Shown here piece by piece: positions 31,323 to 40,514 of a stretch of 64,000 bases of DNA. The stretch spans positions 1 to 64,000 of the forward strand of contig NZ_BBJJ01000032.1 of the NCBI RefSeq assembly GCF_000739815.1, read 5' to 3'. A program made the position numbers and the translations under genes. Source of the DNA: Paraburkholderia mimosarum LMG 23256 = NBRC 106338 (GTDB lineage Bacteria > Pseudomonadota > Gammaproteobacteria > Burkholderiales > Burkholderiaceae). Below the pieces are notes generated by a model. That model was not told the origin of the DNA and made no database searches. It saw only the letters and a list, made by a program, of their open reading frames with translations. Each line of letters starts with the position of its first letter. The first letter of the stretch is position 1.

Positions 31323-33158
31323 TTACGTCTGCGATTGCTTCCCGGTCTTGGCGATTTCTTCGTCGCGCAACTGGCGGCGCAGGATCTTGCCGATGGTCGA
31401 TTGCGGCAGCGCCTCGCGAAACTCCACGACACGCGGCACCTTGTAGCCCGTGAGCTGCTGGCGGCAGAACTGGATCACTGCCGCTTCGGTGAGGCCGGGG
31501 TCGCGCTTCACGACGAACACTTTCACGCGCTCTCCCTGCACCGGATCGGGCACGCCGATCGCCGCGACCTCGCGCACGCCCGGGTGCATCGCCAAGACGT
31601 CTTCGATCTCGTTGGGATACACGTTGAATCCGGACACGAGGATCATGTCCTTCTTGCGATCGACGAGGCGGATATAGCCGCGTGCGTCCATCACGCCGAT
31701 GTCGCCCGTCATGAGCCAGCCGTCTGCGAACACCTTTGCCGTTTCGTCCGGGCGATTCCAGTAGCCTTTCATAACCTGCGGCCCCTTCACGCAGAGTTCA
31801 CCCGCTTCGCCGATATTGGCCCACGTGCCGTCGTCCTTGCGAAAGCGCACCTGCGTGGACGGCGCGGGCAGGCCGATCGAACCTTCGGGATGCGCCGCGC
31901 CTGCATCCCTGTGCTCGACGTCCACGGGATTCATCGAGACGATCGGCGAGCATTCCGTGAGTCCGTAGCCCTCCACGACCGGCTTGCCGGTCACTGCCCT
32001 GAAACGGTCGGCGACGGCTTTCTGCATGGCCATGCCGCCTGCCATTGCGAGCTTCAGGCCGGAGAAGTCGCGCTGGCGGAATTCCTCGTTGTCGAGCAGC
32101 GCGCTGTAGAGCGTGTTGACGGCGCTGATGCAGCTGAACGTCTCGTGACGAAGAATCGACATGACGCGCTTCATGTCGCGCGGATTGGCGATGAGGATGT
32201 TGCGCCCGCCGAGCGCCATGAAGATCAGTGCGTTGATGGTGAGCGAATAGATGTGATAGAGCGGCAGCGGCGTGAGCACGGTCTCGGCCTTCGCGTCGAG
32301 CTGATTGCCGATCCAGGCCTTGGCTTGCTGCACGTTCGCGAGCACGGTGCCGTGCGTGAGCATCGCGCCTTTCGCGACACCCGTGGTGCCGCCGGTGTAC
32401 TGGAGAAACGCGAGATCATCGGCGCTGGTCGCGATGGGCGCGCGCGGCGCGCGTGCACCTTGCGCGAGCGCGTCGAGAAGACTCACCGCCTGAGGCAGGC
32501 GGTAAGGCGGCACCATCTTCTTCACGTGGCGCAACATGAAGTTGATGAAGCGGCCCTTGAGGTTGAGACCTTCGCCCAGCAGATCGCCGAGCGCCGTCAC
32601 GACCACGCGTTGCACCTGCGTGCCGGGCAGTGCCGCCTCGAGCGTGGCCGCGAAATTCTCGAACACGACGATGGTTTGCGCGCCGCTGTCCTGCAACTGA
32701 TGCGCGAGCTCGCGCACGGTATAGAGCGGATTGACGTTGACGACCACGGCACCGGCCTTGAGCGTGCCGAAGAGGGCGACCGGATACTGGAGGGTGTTCG
32801 GCAGCATGATCGCGACGCGCTCGCCCGGCCGCACGCCCGCGCCTTGCAGCCAGGACGCAAACGCCGTGGCCTTGCGCGAGAGCGCGGCGTAGGTCATGGG
32901 TGAGCCGGCGCTTACGTACGCGACGCGCTCGCCAAAGCGCGCCGTGCAGTCGTCGAAGAAGTGACTGAGCGAGGCGTACTGGCTCGCAGCGATCTCTTGC
33001 GGCACGCCGGGCGGGTACGAGGCGTACCAGATGCCATCGGTGTCGGGTGGCGACGCTAATGGGACGGTTGCTGCCGGCTGGGTTGCCTCGGGCGAGGCAA
33101 CCCCATGGACGGCGGCGACTGCGGCGCTTGCCGGATCGTGCGGGGGCGTTTCGCTCAT
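31323..33158 (-). CDS. fadD: Long-chain fatty acyl-CoA ligase (FadD type)
   Basis: A 611-residue AMP-forming ligase that activates fatty acids to acyl-CoA. The P-loop signature YTGGTTGVAKG lies at about residue 254-264, YGLTECSP at about 400, and the FACS signature WLMTGDIGVMDARGYIRLVD at about 485. The C-terminal lysine segment TIGKILRRQL is present. The N-terminus has a 40-residue Ala/Pro-rich extension. GGAGATC precedes ATG 33158. The partner gene downstream encodes the exported protein at 30311-31282. Confidence 0.93.
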   Translation of the reverse strand: MSETPPHDPASAAVAAVHGVASPEATQPAATVPLASPPDTDGIWYASYPPGVPQEIAASQYASLSHFFDDCTARFGERVAYVSAGSPMTYAALSRKATAFASWLQGAGVRPGERVAIMLPNTLQYPVALFGTLKAGAVVVNVNPLYTVRELAHQLQDSGAQTIVVFENFAATLEAALPGTQVQRVVVTALGDLLGEGLNLKGRFINFMLRHVKKMVPPYRLPQAVSLLDALAQGARAPRAPIATSADDLAFLQYTGGTTGVAKGAMLTHGTVLANVQQAKAWIGNQLDAKAETVLTPLPLYHIYSLTINALIFMALGGRNILIANPRDMKRVMSILRHETFSCISAVNTLYSALLDNEEFRQRDFSGLKLAMAGGMAMQKAVADRFRAVTGKPVVEGYGLTECSPIVSMNPVDVEHRDAGAAHPEGSIGLPAPSTQVRFRKDDGTWANIGEAGELCVKGPQVMKGYWNRPDETAKVFADGWLMTGDIGVMDARGYIRLVDRKKDMILVSGFNVYPNEIEDVLAMHPGVREVAAIGVPDPVQGERVKVFVVKRDPGLTEAAVIQFCRQQLTGYKVPRVVEFREALPQSTIGKILRRQLRDEEIAKTGKQSQT

Positions 33159-33272
33159 GCTGGATCTCCGGACGACGATGCGTGACCGCTTTCATGATGC
33201 AACGCGGGGCCCCGGGTGGCGAGGGGGTCTTACCCGGTGCGCGTACGCCTTGCCTGGCAAGAATAAACATAG

Positions 33273-33308
33273 CAAAAAGGCCGCGCGGGCGAACCCGGCA
33301 CGGCCTTT
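33273..33308 (-). terminator. Intrinsic terminator of the minus-strand MFS gene
   Basis: Stem AAAGGCCG (33276-33283) / CGGCCTTT (33301-33308) with an inner GC-rich extension. On the minus strand it is followed by a TTTTTGC tract. It lies about 50 bases after the stop at 33355. Confidence 0.85.
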
Positions 33309-33354
33309 CGTGGGTTGCTGCGGTGCGGCGCCATGGCGCCGCCGCATGCCTCGC

Positions 33355-34572
33355 TCAGACGTTGGACACTTCTCTCGCGGTTTGCGTCATGTCGATGCCG
33401 CGCCGTTCGCGGCTGAACGGGATCAGCACCGCGATCACGACTGCCACCGTGCCGGCGACGATCGCCATGGCCATCGAGTAGTTCTGGTTATGCGTCTCGG
33501 CGAGCGATGCCTGCAGCGTGGCGTTCACCGAAGCGAACAGGTTCCCGAGCTGGTAAACGAGACCCGGGAAGGTGGCACGTACTTCGTCGGGCGAGATCTC
33601 GTTGAGATGCACGGGGATCACGCCCCATGCGCCTTGCACCGAAATCTGCATGAGGAAGGCACCGAGCGCGAGCAGCACCGGCCCTTGCGAAAATGCCCAC
33701 AGCGGCAGCACGGGCAGCGCGATCAGTGCGGCAATGAAGATCGCCTTGCGGCGGCCGATCCTCTCCGAAAGCTGGCCGAAGGAGAGACCGCCCACGATCG
33801 CGCCGATATTGAGCACGATGGTGATGATCGAGACGGTGTGCGGATCGAAGTGATGCTGTTCGCGCAGGAAGGTCGGATAGAGATCCTGCGTGCCGTGAGA
33901 GAAGAAGTTGAACGCCGTCATCAGCACGATGGCGTACAGGGAAAGTTTCCAGTTGTGCCTGAGCGTGCTGAGCAGGCTCGGACGCGGGCGCTTTTCCATC
34001 TCCTTGAACGCGGGCGACTCGGGCACGTTTGCGCGCACGTAGAGCACGAGCAGCGCGGGCAGCACGCCGACGAAGAACATGCCGCGCCACCCGATGTACG
34101 GATACAGCACGCCGAACACGACCGAGGCGAGCAGGAAGCCGCTCGGGTAGCCCGCTTGCAGCAGGCCGGAAACGATACCGCGCGCCTTGGGCGGAATGGT
34201 TTCCATGGTGAGCGCGGAACCGACGCCCCATTCGCCGCCCATCGCGACGCCGAACAGCGCACGCAGGACGATGAAGGTCGTGAGGTTGGGCGAGAAGCCG
34301 GTGAGCAGCTCGAACAGCGAATAGCACGCGATGTTGATCATCAGCGTAGGGCGGCGGCCGTATTTGTCGGCCATCCGGCCGAAGATCAGCGCGCCGATCG
34401 GACGCATGGCCAGCGTGAGCGTGATGGCGAAAGCCACGGCCGGGATTTTTGTATTGAATTCGTTGGCGATGTCTTTCAGAACGAAAACCATCAGAAAGAA
34501 ATCGAACGCATCGAGCGTCCATCCCAGGTACGCCGCGATCGTGACGTTCTTTTGTTCCCGCGTCCAGTTCAT
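33355..34572 (-). CDS. MFS carrier of the lactate/sialate:H+ symporter type
   Basis: A 405-residue, 12-helix transporter. The start at ATG 34572 (MNWTREQKNVTIAAYLGWTL) is the family N-terminus. The motif DAFDFFLMVFVLKDIANEF in helix 1, FGRMADKYGRRPTLM after helix 2 and GGEWGVGSALTMETIPPKARG in helix 4-5 are typical of the SHS family (NanT, Jen1-like). AGGAG is placed about 11 bases upstream. Probably imports a small monocarboxylate such as lactate; sialate is less likely in this setting. Monocistronic, with a clear terminator. Confidence 0.85.
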   Translation of the reverse strand: MNWTREQKNVTIAAYLGWTLDAFDFFLMVFVLKDIANEFNTKIPAVAFAITLTLAMRPIGALIFGRMADKYGRRPTLMINIACYSLFELLTGFSPNLTTFIVLRALFGVAMGGEWGVGSALTMETIPPKARGIVSGLLQAGYPSGFLLASVVFGVLYPYIGWRGMFFVGVLPALLVLYVRANVPESPAFKEMEKRPRPSLLSTLRHNWKLSLYAIVLMTAFNFFSHGTQDLYPTFLREQHHFDPHTVSIITIVLNIGAIVGGLSFGQLSERIGRRKAIFIAALIALPVLPLWAFSQGPVLLALGAFLMQISVQGAWGVIPVHLNEISPDEVRATFPGLVYQLGNLFASVNATLQASLAETHNQNYSMAMAIVAGTVAVVIAVLIPFSRERRGIDMTQTAREVSNV

Positions 34573-34972
34573 GTTGATTTTTCTCCTGTGAACCTGGGCA
34601 ATGCCTGGTCTCCTGCGCCGCGTCCAGGCATCCTTTGTGTGCCTGAAATCGGCACTCCGCATTGGGTCGCTTTCCAGTGTACGCCCGGGATTAAACATTC
34701 GCATGCATCCGCACTGCAACCGGTAGTAATCCCTGGTGAACTCGCGATCGGGGAAAGCTTTTTGTTTTTATCGTAATTAAAATGTAAACAAATATCCGGT
34801 ATTTAAAAGAAGGACTACCAGGTAATGAATAAAAACGACCGCGCCGTCAGATGGCTTCGCCGGTATCCGCGGCGCGCGGGGAGTCGGCGCCCCAACGAAA
34901 AACGGCGGCGCAGCGCTCGAGGCGCCGCGCCGCCGTCCAGCCGGTCGTCAGATCCGGCAATGCAACCCGCTA
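34573..34972. other. Intergenic region between the MFS gene and the porin gene
   Basis: 400 bases without a supported gene. An AT-rich block at about 34755-34825 (rich in TTTT, TAATTAAAATG and AAATAT) is likely the upstream control region of the minus-strand MFS gene. The porin terminator occupies 34898-34936. Confidence 0.55.
34898..34936 (-). terminator. Intrinsic terminator of the porin gene
   Basis: Perfect 10-bp stem ACGGCGGCGC (34902-34911) / GCGCCGCCGT (34927-34936), followed on the minus strand by TTTTCG. It lies just after the porin stop at 34973. Confidence 0.85.
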
Positions 34973-36079
34973 TTAGAAGATGTTGCGCAGGCCGACAGCA
35001 ACGCCGGTCTGGTTGTTGCGGCCCGGGAAGTCGGCCGTTGTCGAGCCGGTGCCGCGCATGAAGTCGACCGTGCCGTACACTTCGGTGCGCTTGGACAGCG
35101 AGTACTCGGCCAGCAGCACGGCCGAGTAGCGCACGCCGGTGCTGAGCGTGACGCCGTCTGCGTTCAGGCCGTTTTTGGCGTGGTCGTAATAGTACGCTGC
35201 CGTCAGCTGCAGCGGCGAAGTGACCTGCCACGTCGCGCCGGCATAGAGGCCGTTGTCGATGCGGTTGGTCTTCGTCACGGGCGTCACGAAATTGATCGCA
35301 GCGGGCGAGTTCGCGGCTGCCATGTACTGGTCCACCACGCCCGTGTTGTCCTGGCCCCACAGCCAGCCGCCGTACAGATGGACCGGACCGATAGCGTAGA
35401 CCGCGCCGAGGTTGGCCACGCGGTACTTGTTGTTGTGCGCGTCGCTGTTCTGCTGGTAGCCGGCGAGCAGCGAGACCGGACCGGCCGCGTAGGTGGCCGT
35501 GAAGCCGTACATGTTGCTCGCGCCGAGGCTGCCCGGCACGCCGCCGAAGCTGTACATGCCTTCGATCTGGAGGCCCCCGAACTTGCCGTCGTACTTGACC
35601 GAGTTGTTCTGACGCAGACCATAGCCGAGTGCGCCCGGCAGCCAGCCGTCCTGGTCGAAGTTGCCGACGGTCAGCGGGTCGAACGTGTTACCCAGCTGGT
35701 CGAACAGCGGCGTGTTCTGACGGCCCATGGTGACCGTGCCGTACTTGTCGCTCGATACGCCGACGTACGCCATCCGATTGAACAGCGTGTTCGAGCTGGC
35801 CAGTTGGCCGTTCCAGAGATTGAACCCGTTCTCGAGACGGAACACGGCCTTCAGGCCGCCGCCCAGGTCCTCGCTGCCCTTCATGCCCCATCGGCTACCG
35901 GTGATCGGGCCGACGCCCATCTGGACCTGGCTATCGTTGTTGGCGTTGGCGTTCGTGAGGTAGCGGATGCTGGTATCGACGATGCCGTAGAGCGTGACCG
36001 AGCTTTGTGCGAAGCTGGACTGGCAAGCCAGTGCGAGCGCGATGCCGCCAACGGCCGTTGCGATCTGGGTGTGTCTCAC
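34973..36079 (-). CDS. Gram-negative trimeric porin (Burkholderia OmpC-like)
   Basis: A 368-residue outer membrane protein with a 24-residue signal peptide ending in SSFAQ. The mature protein opens with SSVTLYGIVDTSIRYLTNA and has GSRWGMKGSEDLGGGLKAVF, the loop-3 region with FNRMAYVGV, and a C-terminal beta-signal ending in GLRNIF. Length and motifs fit 16-stranded general porins, of which Burkholderia genomes carry many. The start is a GTG at 36079 preceded by AAGGA. Monocistronic. Confidence 0.94.
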   Translation of the reverse strand: MRHTQIATAVGGIALALACQSSFAQSSVTLYGIVDTSIRYLTNANANNDSQVQMGVGPITGSRWGMKGSEDLGGGLKAVFRLENGFNLWNGQLASSNTLFNRMAYVGVSSDKYGTVTMGRQNTPLFDQLGNTFDPLTVGNFDQDGWLPGALGYGLRQNNSVKYDGKFGGLQIEGMYSFGGVPGSLGASNMYGFTATYAAGPVSLLAGYQQNSDAHNNKYRVANLGAVYAIGPVHLYGGWLWGQDNTGVVDQYMAAANSPAAINFVTPVTKTNRIDNGLYAGATWQVTSPLQLTAAYYYDHAKNGLNADGVTLSTGVRYSAVLLAEYSLSKRTEVYGTVDFMRGTGSTTADFPGRNNQTGVAVGLRNIF

Positions 36080-36436
36080 TTGTGTAATCCTTTTTGTAAG
36101 TTGGTCGGACCGCCGGGGTGCCGGGGCCGGTATTTTTCATCTGCCGCGCCAATGGGTGATGGCCGCGGGGGCCGATGATAGTCGCTCCCCGGATTGATGA
36201 AAACGCACGCTGTCGCGCGTTTGCAACGATTGAGCGCGCAGTGGACCGTGCGCGAGCGCGGCGCGCCGGGCGAGCCGCCCGCGCGATGAAGGTGCCACGG
36301 CCCCTCCCATATTCGTTATGAACGGTCGTGCTTTTCCCTATTCTCGCGACCCGTGAGTCTCGCTAACATCGTTCCAGGCTCGTACCGTTGCGCAGCCCGG
36401 AACTGCGGCAGTTGCAGACATCAAGGAGACGAAGGC
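36080..36436. other. Divergent intergenic region between porin and SDR genes
   Basis: 357 bases with no gene. It should contain promoters for both directions. I found no convincing -10/-35 pair, operator palindrome or terminator. The SDR ribosome-binding site AAGGAG lies at 36423-36428. Confidence 0.5.
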
Positions 36437-37210
36437 ATGCGGGTCAGGGAAATGTTCGAACTGGGCGGGCAGGTGGCGCTCGTCACGGGCGGTTCGCGCG
36501 GGCTGGGTCTGCAGATGGCGCAGGCGCTCGGCGAGATGGGCTGCCACGTCGTCATCGCGGCGCGCAAGGCCGATGAGCTCGCGCAGGCGGCAAGCACGCT
36601 GGAGCAGTCTGGCATCACGGCGACGACGCTCGTGAGCGACCTGCAGCGACCCGAGGCCGTGGCGCCGCTCGTGGGCGAGGCGCTTGCGGCCTGCGGCCGG
36701 ATCGACATTCTCGTCAACAACGCGGGCGCCACGTGGGGCGCGCCCGCAGAAGACTATCCCGACGAGGCGTGGCACAAGGTCATGAACCTCAATGTGAATG
36801 CCCCGTTTTTTCTCGCGCGTGAAGTGGGCAAGCGCAGCATGATCCCGCGCCAGCGCGGCAAGATCATCAACGTGGCGTCCATCGCCGGCCTGAAGGGCTC
36901 GCTCGGTGCCATGCAGGCGATCGCGTATAACACGTCGAAGGCCGCGGCCATCAATTTCACGCGCGCGCTGGCCGCCGAGTGGGGCAAGTACAACATCAAT
37001 GTGAATGCGATCTGCCCTGGCTTCTTTCCCTCGAAGATGTCGGCCGGGCTGCTCGACAAGCTCGGGCAGAGCGTGATCGACCATACGCCGCTTCACCGGC
37101 TCGGCGACGAAGACGACCTCAAGGGTGCCGTCGTGTTTCTCGCGAGTCAGGCGGCGCGCCATGTGACGGGCCAGTATCTGGCTGTCGATGGCGGCTCGAG
37201 CATCGTCTGA
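36437..37210 (+). CDS. Short-chain dehydrogenase/reductase
   Basis: A 257-residue classical SDR. The cofactor motif TGGSRGLG is at 17-24, NNAG at 94-97 and the catalytic residues are Ser148, Tyr164 and Lys168 (YNTSK). CPGFFPSKM follows the active site. The best-known relatives are gluconate 5-dehydrogenases and 3-oxoacyl reductases; Arg42-Lys43 after the second beta strand suggest NADPH. ATG 36437 is supported by AAGGAG. It lies 160 bases upstream of an acyl-CoA ligase gene on the same strand, so it may act on a CoA-activated intermediate. Substrate unknown. Confidence 0.88.
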   Translation: MRVREMFELGGQVALVTGGSRGLGLQMAQALGEMGCHVVIAARKADELAQAASTLEQSGITATTLVSDLQRPEAVAPLVGEALAACGRIDILVNNAGATWGAPAEDYPDEAWHKVMNLNVNAPFFLAREVGKRSMIPRQRGKIINVASIAGLKGSLGAMQAIAYNTSKAAAINFTRALAAEWGKYNINVNAICPGFFPSKMSAGLLDKLGQSVIDHTPLHRLGDEDDLKGAVVFLASQAARHVTGQYLAVDGGSSIV

Positions 37211-37370
37211 TTGCGTCGCCGCGGACGACTGTCCGCCCATGCGACAGGCGCGTTGCTCAGATCGCCCGCCTGAGCGCACGGTATACAAGCCAGCCAGCTG
37301 CAGCAACTGCAAAGGACTACAGACGGCTGGCTGCCGCGTTCAACATGAGAACCGCTCGACGGAGCTTGCC

Positions 37371-39089
37371 ATGTCCACTTCTGCCCCGGCGCTTTGCGCA
37401 ACTTCACCGGTCGCGTCATTGCCTTCACCGCATTGGCCTGCGCATCTTTCGCCGCATCTGAGCATTCCGCATACGAACCTCTTCTATAACGCGGAGGTTT
37501 CGGCGGCGCGCTATCCCGACAAGCCGTTCATCATCTTCTACGACACACCCGTCACGTTCGCGCAGTTCAAGGACGAGGCCGAGCGCGTGGCCGGCTATCT
37601 GCAGGAGGAATGCGGCGTGAAGGCCGGCGACCGAGTGCTGCTGTATATGCAGAACAGTCCGCAATGGATCATCGCCTATTACGGCATCCTTCGTGCCAAT
37701 GCGGTGGTTGTTCCTGTCAATCCGATGAATCTCACCGAAGAGCTTGCGCACTACGTGGAAGACAGCGGCGCGACGACGGCTTTCGTCGCGCAGGATCTCT
37801 ACCCGCGCATCGCGCCGCTCGTGCGGGAAGCCGGGAGCGAGGGCCTGAGGCACCTGCTCGTTGCAACATATAGCGACTATCTCGAGCGCGAGCCGTTTTC
37901 GCCGCCGCCCGAATTCGTGAGCGCGCCGCGTTGCGTGGTCGGCCCGGGCGTCGCTCATTGGGCCGACGTGCTCGAGGCGCACCGTGTGCCCGGCGCGCTG
38001 AGCGCCGGTCCCGACGACCTCTGTGTGATGCCGTACACCTCGGGTACGACGGGCAAGCCGAAGGGCTGCATGCACACGCACCGCAGCGTGATGGCGACGG
38101 CCGTAGGCGGTTGCAACTGGTTCGCAAGTCATCAGGATGCCGTACAACTCTCGGTGCTGCCGCTCTTTCACGTGACCGGCATGCAGGGCGGCATGAACAG
38201 CCCGCTCTACAATGGCTCGACCGTGGTGTTGCTGCCGCGCTGGGACCGCGACGCAGCGGCCCGCGCGATCGAGCATTACCGCATCAATGGCTGGCAGGCC
38301 ATCTCGACGATGGTCGTAGACTTCATCTCGAACCCGCGCATTCGCGAGTACGACCTGTCGAGCCTCGCCTGGATGCGTGGCGGCGGCGCGACGATGCCCG
38401 ACGCCGTCGTGAAGAAACTCAAGGACCTGACCGGACTCGACTTCGTGGAAGGCTATGGCATGTCGGAAACCATGGCGGCCACCCATATCAATCCGCCGCA
38501 GCGCCCAAAGCCCCAGTGCCTCGGCATTCCGGTATTCGACGTCGATTCGCGCGTCGTGGATCCGATCACGCTGGAGGAGGTGGCGCCAGGGGAATCAGGC
38601 GAGTTGATCATGCGTGCGCCGCAGGTCATGCAAGGCTACTGGAACCAGCCAGAGGCCACGAGCGAAGCGTTCATCGAGCGCGACGGCAAGCGCTTTTTGC
38701 GCACAGGCGACCTCGTGCGGCGCGACGAGGAAGGCTATTACTTCATGACCGACCGGCTCAAACGCATGATCAATGCGTCCGGCTACAAGGTTTGGCCCGC
38801 CGAGGTGGAGGCGCTGATGTACCGGCATCCGGCGATCAACGAAGTGTGCATCATCGGTGCACGGGATCCGCGGCGTGGCGAGACGGTGAAGGCCGTGGTC
38901 GTACTCGATCCGAAGCAGGCGGGCAGCGTGAGCGAAGACGACATCATCGCCTGGGCGCACGAGAACATGGCCGCGTACAAGGCGCCGCGCATCGTGCAGT
39001 TCGTGGACGCGTTGCCGAAGTCGGGCAGCGGCAAGATTCTCTGGCGCAAACTGCAGGAAGAAGAGGCTGAGGCGCGCAGTAGCGCATGA
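37371..39089 (+). CDS. AMP-forming acyl-CoA ligase
   Basis: A 572-residue class I adenylate-forming enzyme. The P-loop YTSGTTGKPKGCMHTH lies at about residue 222-238, GYGMSETMAATH at about 362-373, and FLRTGDLVRRDEEGYYFMTD at about 440-460. The catalytic lysine segment SGSGKILWRKL is near the C-terminus. The start at ATG 37371 removes 61 upstream residues with no family similarity. It is more distant from FadD than the ligase at 31323-33158 and could act on aryl, branched or medium-chain acids. A terminator follows. Confidence 0.88.
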   Translation: MSTSAPALCATSPVASLPSPHWPAHLSPHLSIPHTNLFYNAEVSAARYPDKPFIIFYDTPVTFAQFKDEAERVAGYLQEECGVKAGDRVLLYMQNSPQWIIAYYGILRANAVVVPVNPMNLTEELAHYVEDSGATTAFVAQDLYPRIAPLVREAGSEGLRHLLVATYSDYLEREPFSPPPEFVSAPRCVVGPGVAHWADVLEAHRVPGALSAGPDDLCVMPYTSGTTGKPKGCMHTHRSVMATAVGGCNWFASHQDAVQLSVLPLFHVTGMQGGMNSPLYNGSTVVLLPRWDRDAAARAIEHYRINGWQAISTMVVDFISNPRIREYDLSSLAWMRGGGATMPDAVVKKLKDLTGLDFVEGYGMSETMAATHINPPQRPKPQCLGIPVFDVDSRVVDPITLEEVAPGESGELIMRAPQVMQGYWNQPEATSEAFIERDGKRFLRTGDLVRRDEEGYYFMTDRLKRMINASGYKVWPAEVEALMYRHPAINEVCIIGARDPRRGETVKAVVVLDPKQAGSVSEDDIIAWAHENMAAYKAPRIVQFVDALPKSGSGKILWRKLQEEEAEARSSA

Positions 39090-39111
39090 GCGCATCGCGC
39101 TCCCCCTATCG

Positions 39112-39165
39112 GGCCCGTCTGGATCGCACCCTGGCGGGTGACCTGGCCAGACGGGCCTTGTCTTT
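39112..39165 (+). terminator. Intrinsic terminator after the acyl-CoA ligase gene
   Basis: Perfect 11-bp stem GGCCCGTCTGG (39112-39122) / CCAGACGGGCC (39147-39157), followed by TTGTCTTT. It lies between convergent genes. Confidence 0.75.
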
Positions 39166-39191
39166 ATGACGTTTTTCCGCGCTCGTGTACT

Positions 39192-39557
39192 TCAGGCACC
39201 CGCGAGCGCCGGCAACCCGCCTCCGTGCCAATCCTGCTCCATGGCGGCCGTCACGGCCGGCCATTCTTGCGCTTCGCGCGGCGCGGGTGTTGCCAGCGGC
39301 CATTCGCCCGGCGCCTGGGCGTTCTTGCGCGCGAGGATCGCCTCGCACAGGAACTCCATCGTGTAGGCCTTGAGCAAATGCGGATGGTGCGTTTCGATGT
39401 AGGCCGCGACACGTGCGGACTCTCCCGCGATCGTGGCGAGCGAGAAGAGGGTGCTCGCGTCCCAGCGAAACCGCAGGCCCAGTTCGGCAAAGGCTGTATT
39501 GAACGCGCACAGCTGCGCTTCGAGCTGACGATCGCGATGGCTGGTCGGGTGGTTCAT
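39192..39557 (-). CDS. Small hypothetical protein
   Basis: A 121-residue protein from ATG 39557, with GAGGAG about seven bases upstream. An earlier ATG at 39641 lacks a good site. The sequence is mostly helical and soluble (RQLEAQLCAFNTAFAELGL, ESARVAAYIETHHPHLLKAY). I do not recognise the family. It is divergent from the GntR gene of the oxalate locus, 237 bases away, so co-regulation is possible. Confidence 0.6.
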   Translation of the reverse strand: MNHPTSHRDRQLEAQLCAFNTAFAELGLRFRWDASTLFSLATIAGESARVAAYIETHHPHLLKAYTMEFLCEAILARKNAQAPGEWPLATPAPREAQEWPAVTAAMEQDWHGGGLPALAGA

Positions 39558-39727
39558 GGCCGTCTCCTCATGTCGGGTTGCATGAACCAAGCGTAGAGGC
39601 CGCAATGAATAAGTGATAGTTAAAGTTTTTTTCGAAAACAATAATAAATAATGTATGCATCGCCGTGACCGCGCGAACGCCGGGAGGGTACGCGTAAACC
39701 CCCCTTAGTCTCGCCCGAGTTGCTGAT

Positions 39728-39745
39728 ATATTGTATTGGAAATAT
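39728..39745 (+). promoter_or_regulatory. Putative GntR operator upstream of the oxalate-locus regulator
   Basis: The 18-base motif ATATTGTATTGGAAATAT matches 14 of 18 positions of ATATTGTGTGTGGAATAT (40761-40778) over the oxc promoter. Both are AT-rich islands in GC-rich DNA. Shared binding by the GntR protein encoded between them is inferred. Confidence 0.5.
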
Positions 39746-39794
39746 GAAATTCCCTGCAGTGCCGGCTAAACAGAACGTTGGAGACAAACGACCG

Positions 39795-40514
39795 ATGTCC
39801 GCCGAAAGAGAACACGACGCCGGGGCGTCCCCGGTCACCCTGACGCTGGAGCCGATCAACGCGACCGCTTCGCTGCGCGATCAGGCTTACGCGAAGCTCA
39901 AGCAGGCCATTGCGGAGACCGACATTTACCGGTCGCGAGACGAAATCCGGCTCGACGAGAAGGACTTGACCGAGAAGCTCGGCGTGAGCCGAACGCCCGT
40001 GCGTGAGGCTATGACGCTGCTGGAGCAGGAGGGCTTTCTGCGCACGGTGCCGCGGCGCGGCGTTTACATCCTGCGCAAGACGCGCAAGGAGATCGTTGAG
40101 ATGATCTATATGTGGGCCGCGCTCGAAAGCATCGCCGCGCGCCTCGCCACGCAGCGCGCCTCGGACGACGACATTGCCGGATTAAGACGCATGTTTGCGA
40201 CCTTCGGCGACTCGACACCCTCGGAACATATCGAGGAGTACTCCGAAGCGAACATCATGTTCCACCAGTCGCTGGTGGAACTGTCGAAATCGCCCCTCAT
40301 CGTCGACACCATCAAGAACATCTTCATGCATGTGCGGGCGATCCGGCGCATGACGATCGCGCAGAGCGATCGCGCGTCGCGCTCGATCGTGGACCACATG
40401 CGCATCATCGAGGCGCTCGAGGCGCGCGACACCGAGCGCGTCGAGCAACTCGTGCGGCAGCACTCGATAGAACTCGCGCTGTTCGTGGAAGCCAACTGCG
40501 ACTTTCTCGACTGA
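39795..40514 (+). CDS. GntR-family (FadR/FCD subgroup) regulator of the oxalate locus
   Basis: A 239-residue regulator. The winged HTH (about 20-90) contains LRDQAYAKLKQAI, LDEKDLTEKLGVSRTPVREAM and EGFLRTVPRRGVYI. The C-terminal FCD ligand domain (about 95-230) has the Asp/His-containing helices expected for metal and carboxylate binding (FHQSLVELS, IVDHMRIIEALEARD). The start at ATG 39795 is preferred with GGAG upstream. It sits 308 bases ahead of oxc on the same strand. Probably senses oxalate, oxalyl-CoA or glyoxylate. Confidence 0.9.
   Translation: MSAEREHDAGASPVTLTLEPINATASLRDQAYAKLKQAIAETDIYRSRDEIRLDEKDLTEKLGVSRTPVREAMTLLEQEGFLRTVPRRGVYILRKTRKEIVEMIYMWAALESIAARLATQRASDDDIAGLRRMFATFGDSTPSEHIEEYSEANIMFHQSLVELSKSPLIVDTIKNIFMHVRAIRRMTIAQSDRASRSIVDHMRIIEALEARDTERVEQLVRQHSIELALFVEANCDFLD

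Noticed and set aside
37188..37370. 61-residue N-terminal extension of the acyl-CoA ligase
   Set aside because: It overlaps the end of the SDR gene, has odd Cys/Arg-rich composition and precedes a better start at 37371.
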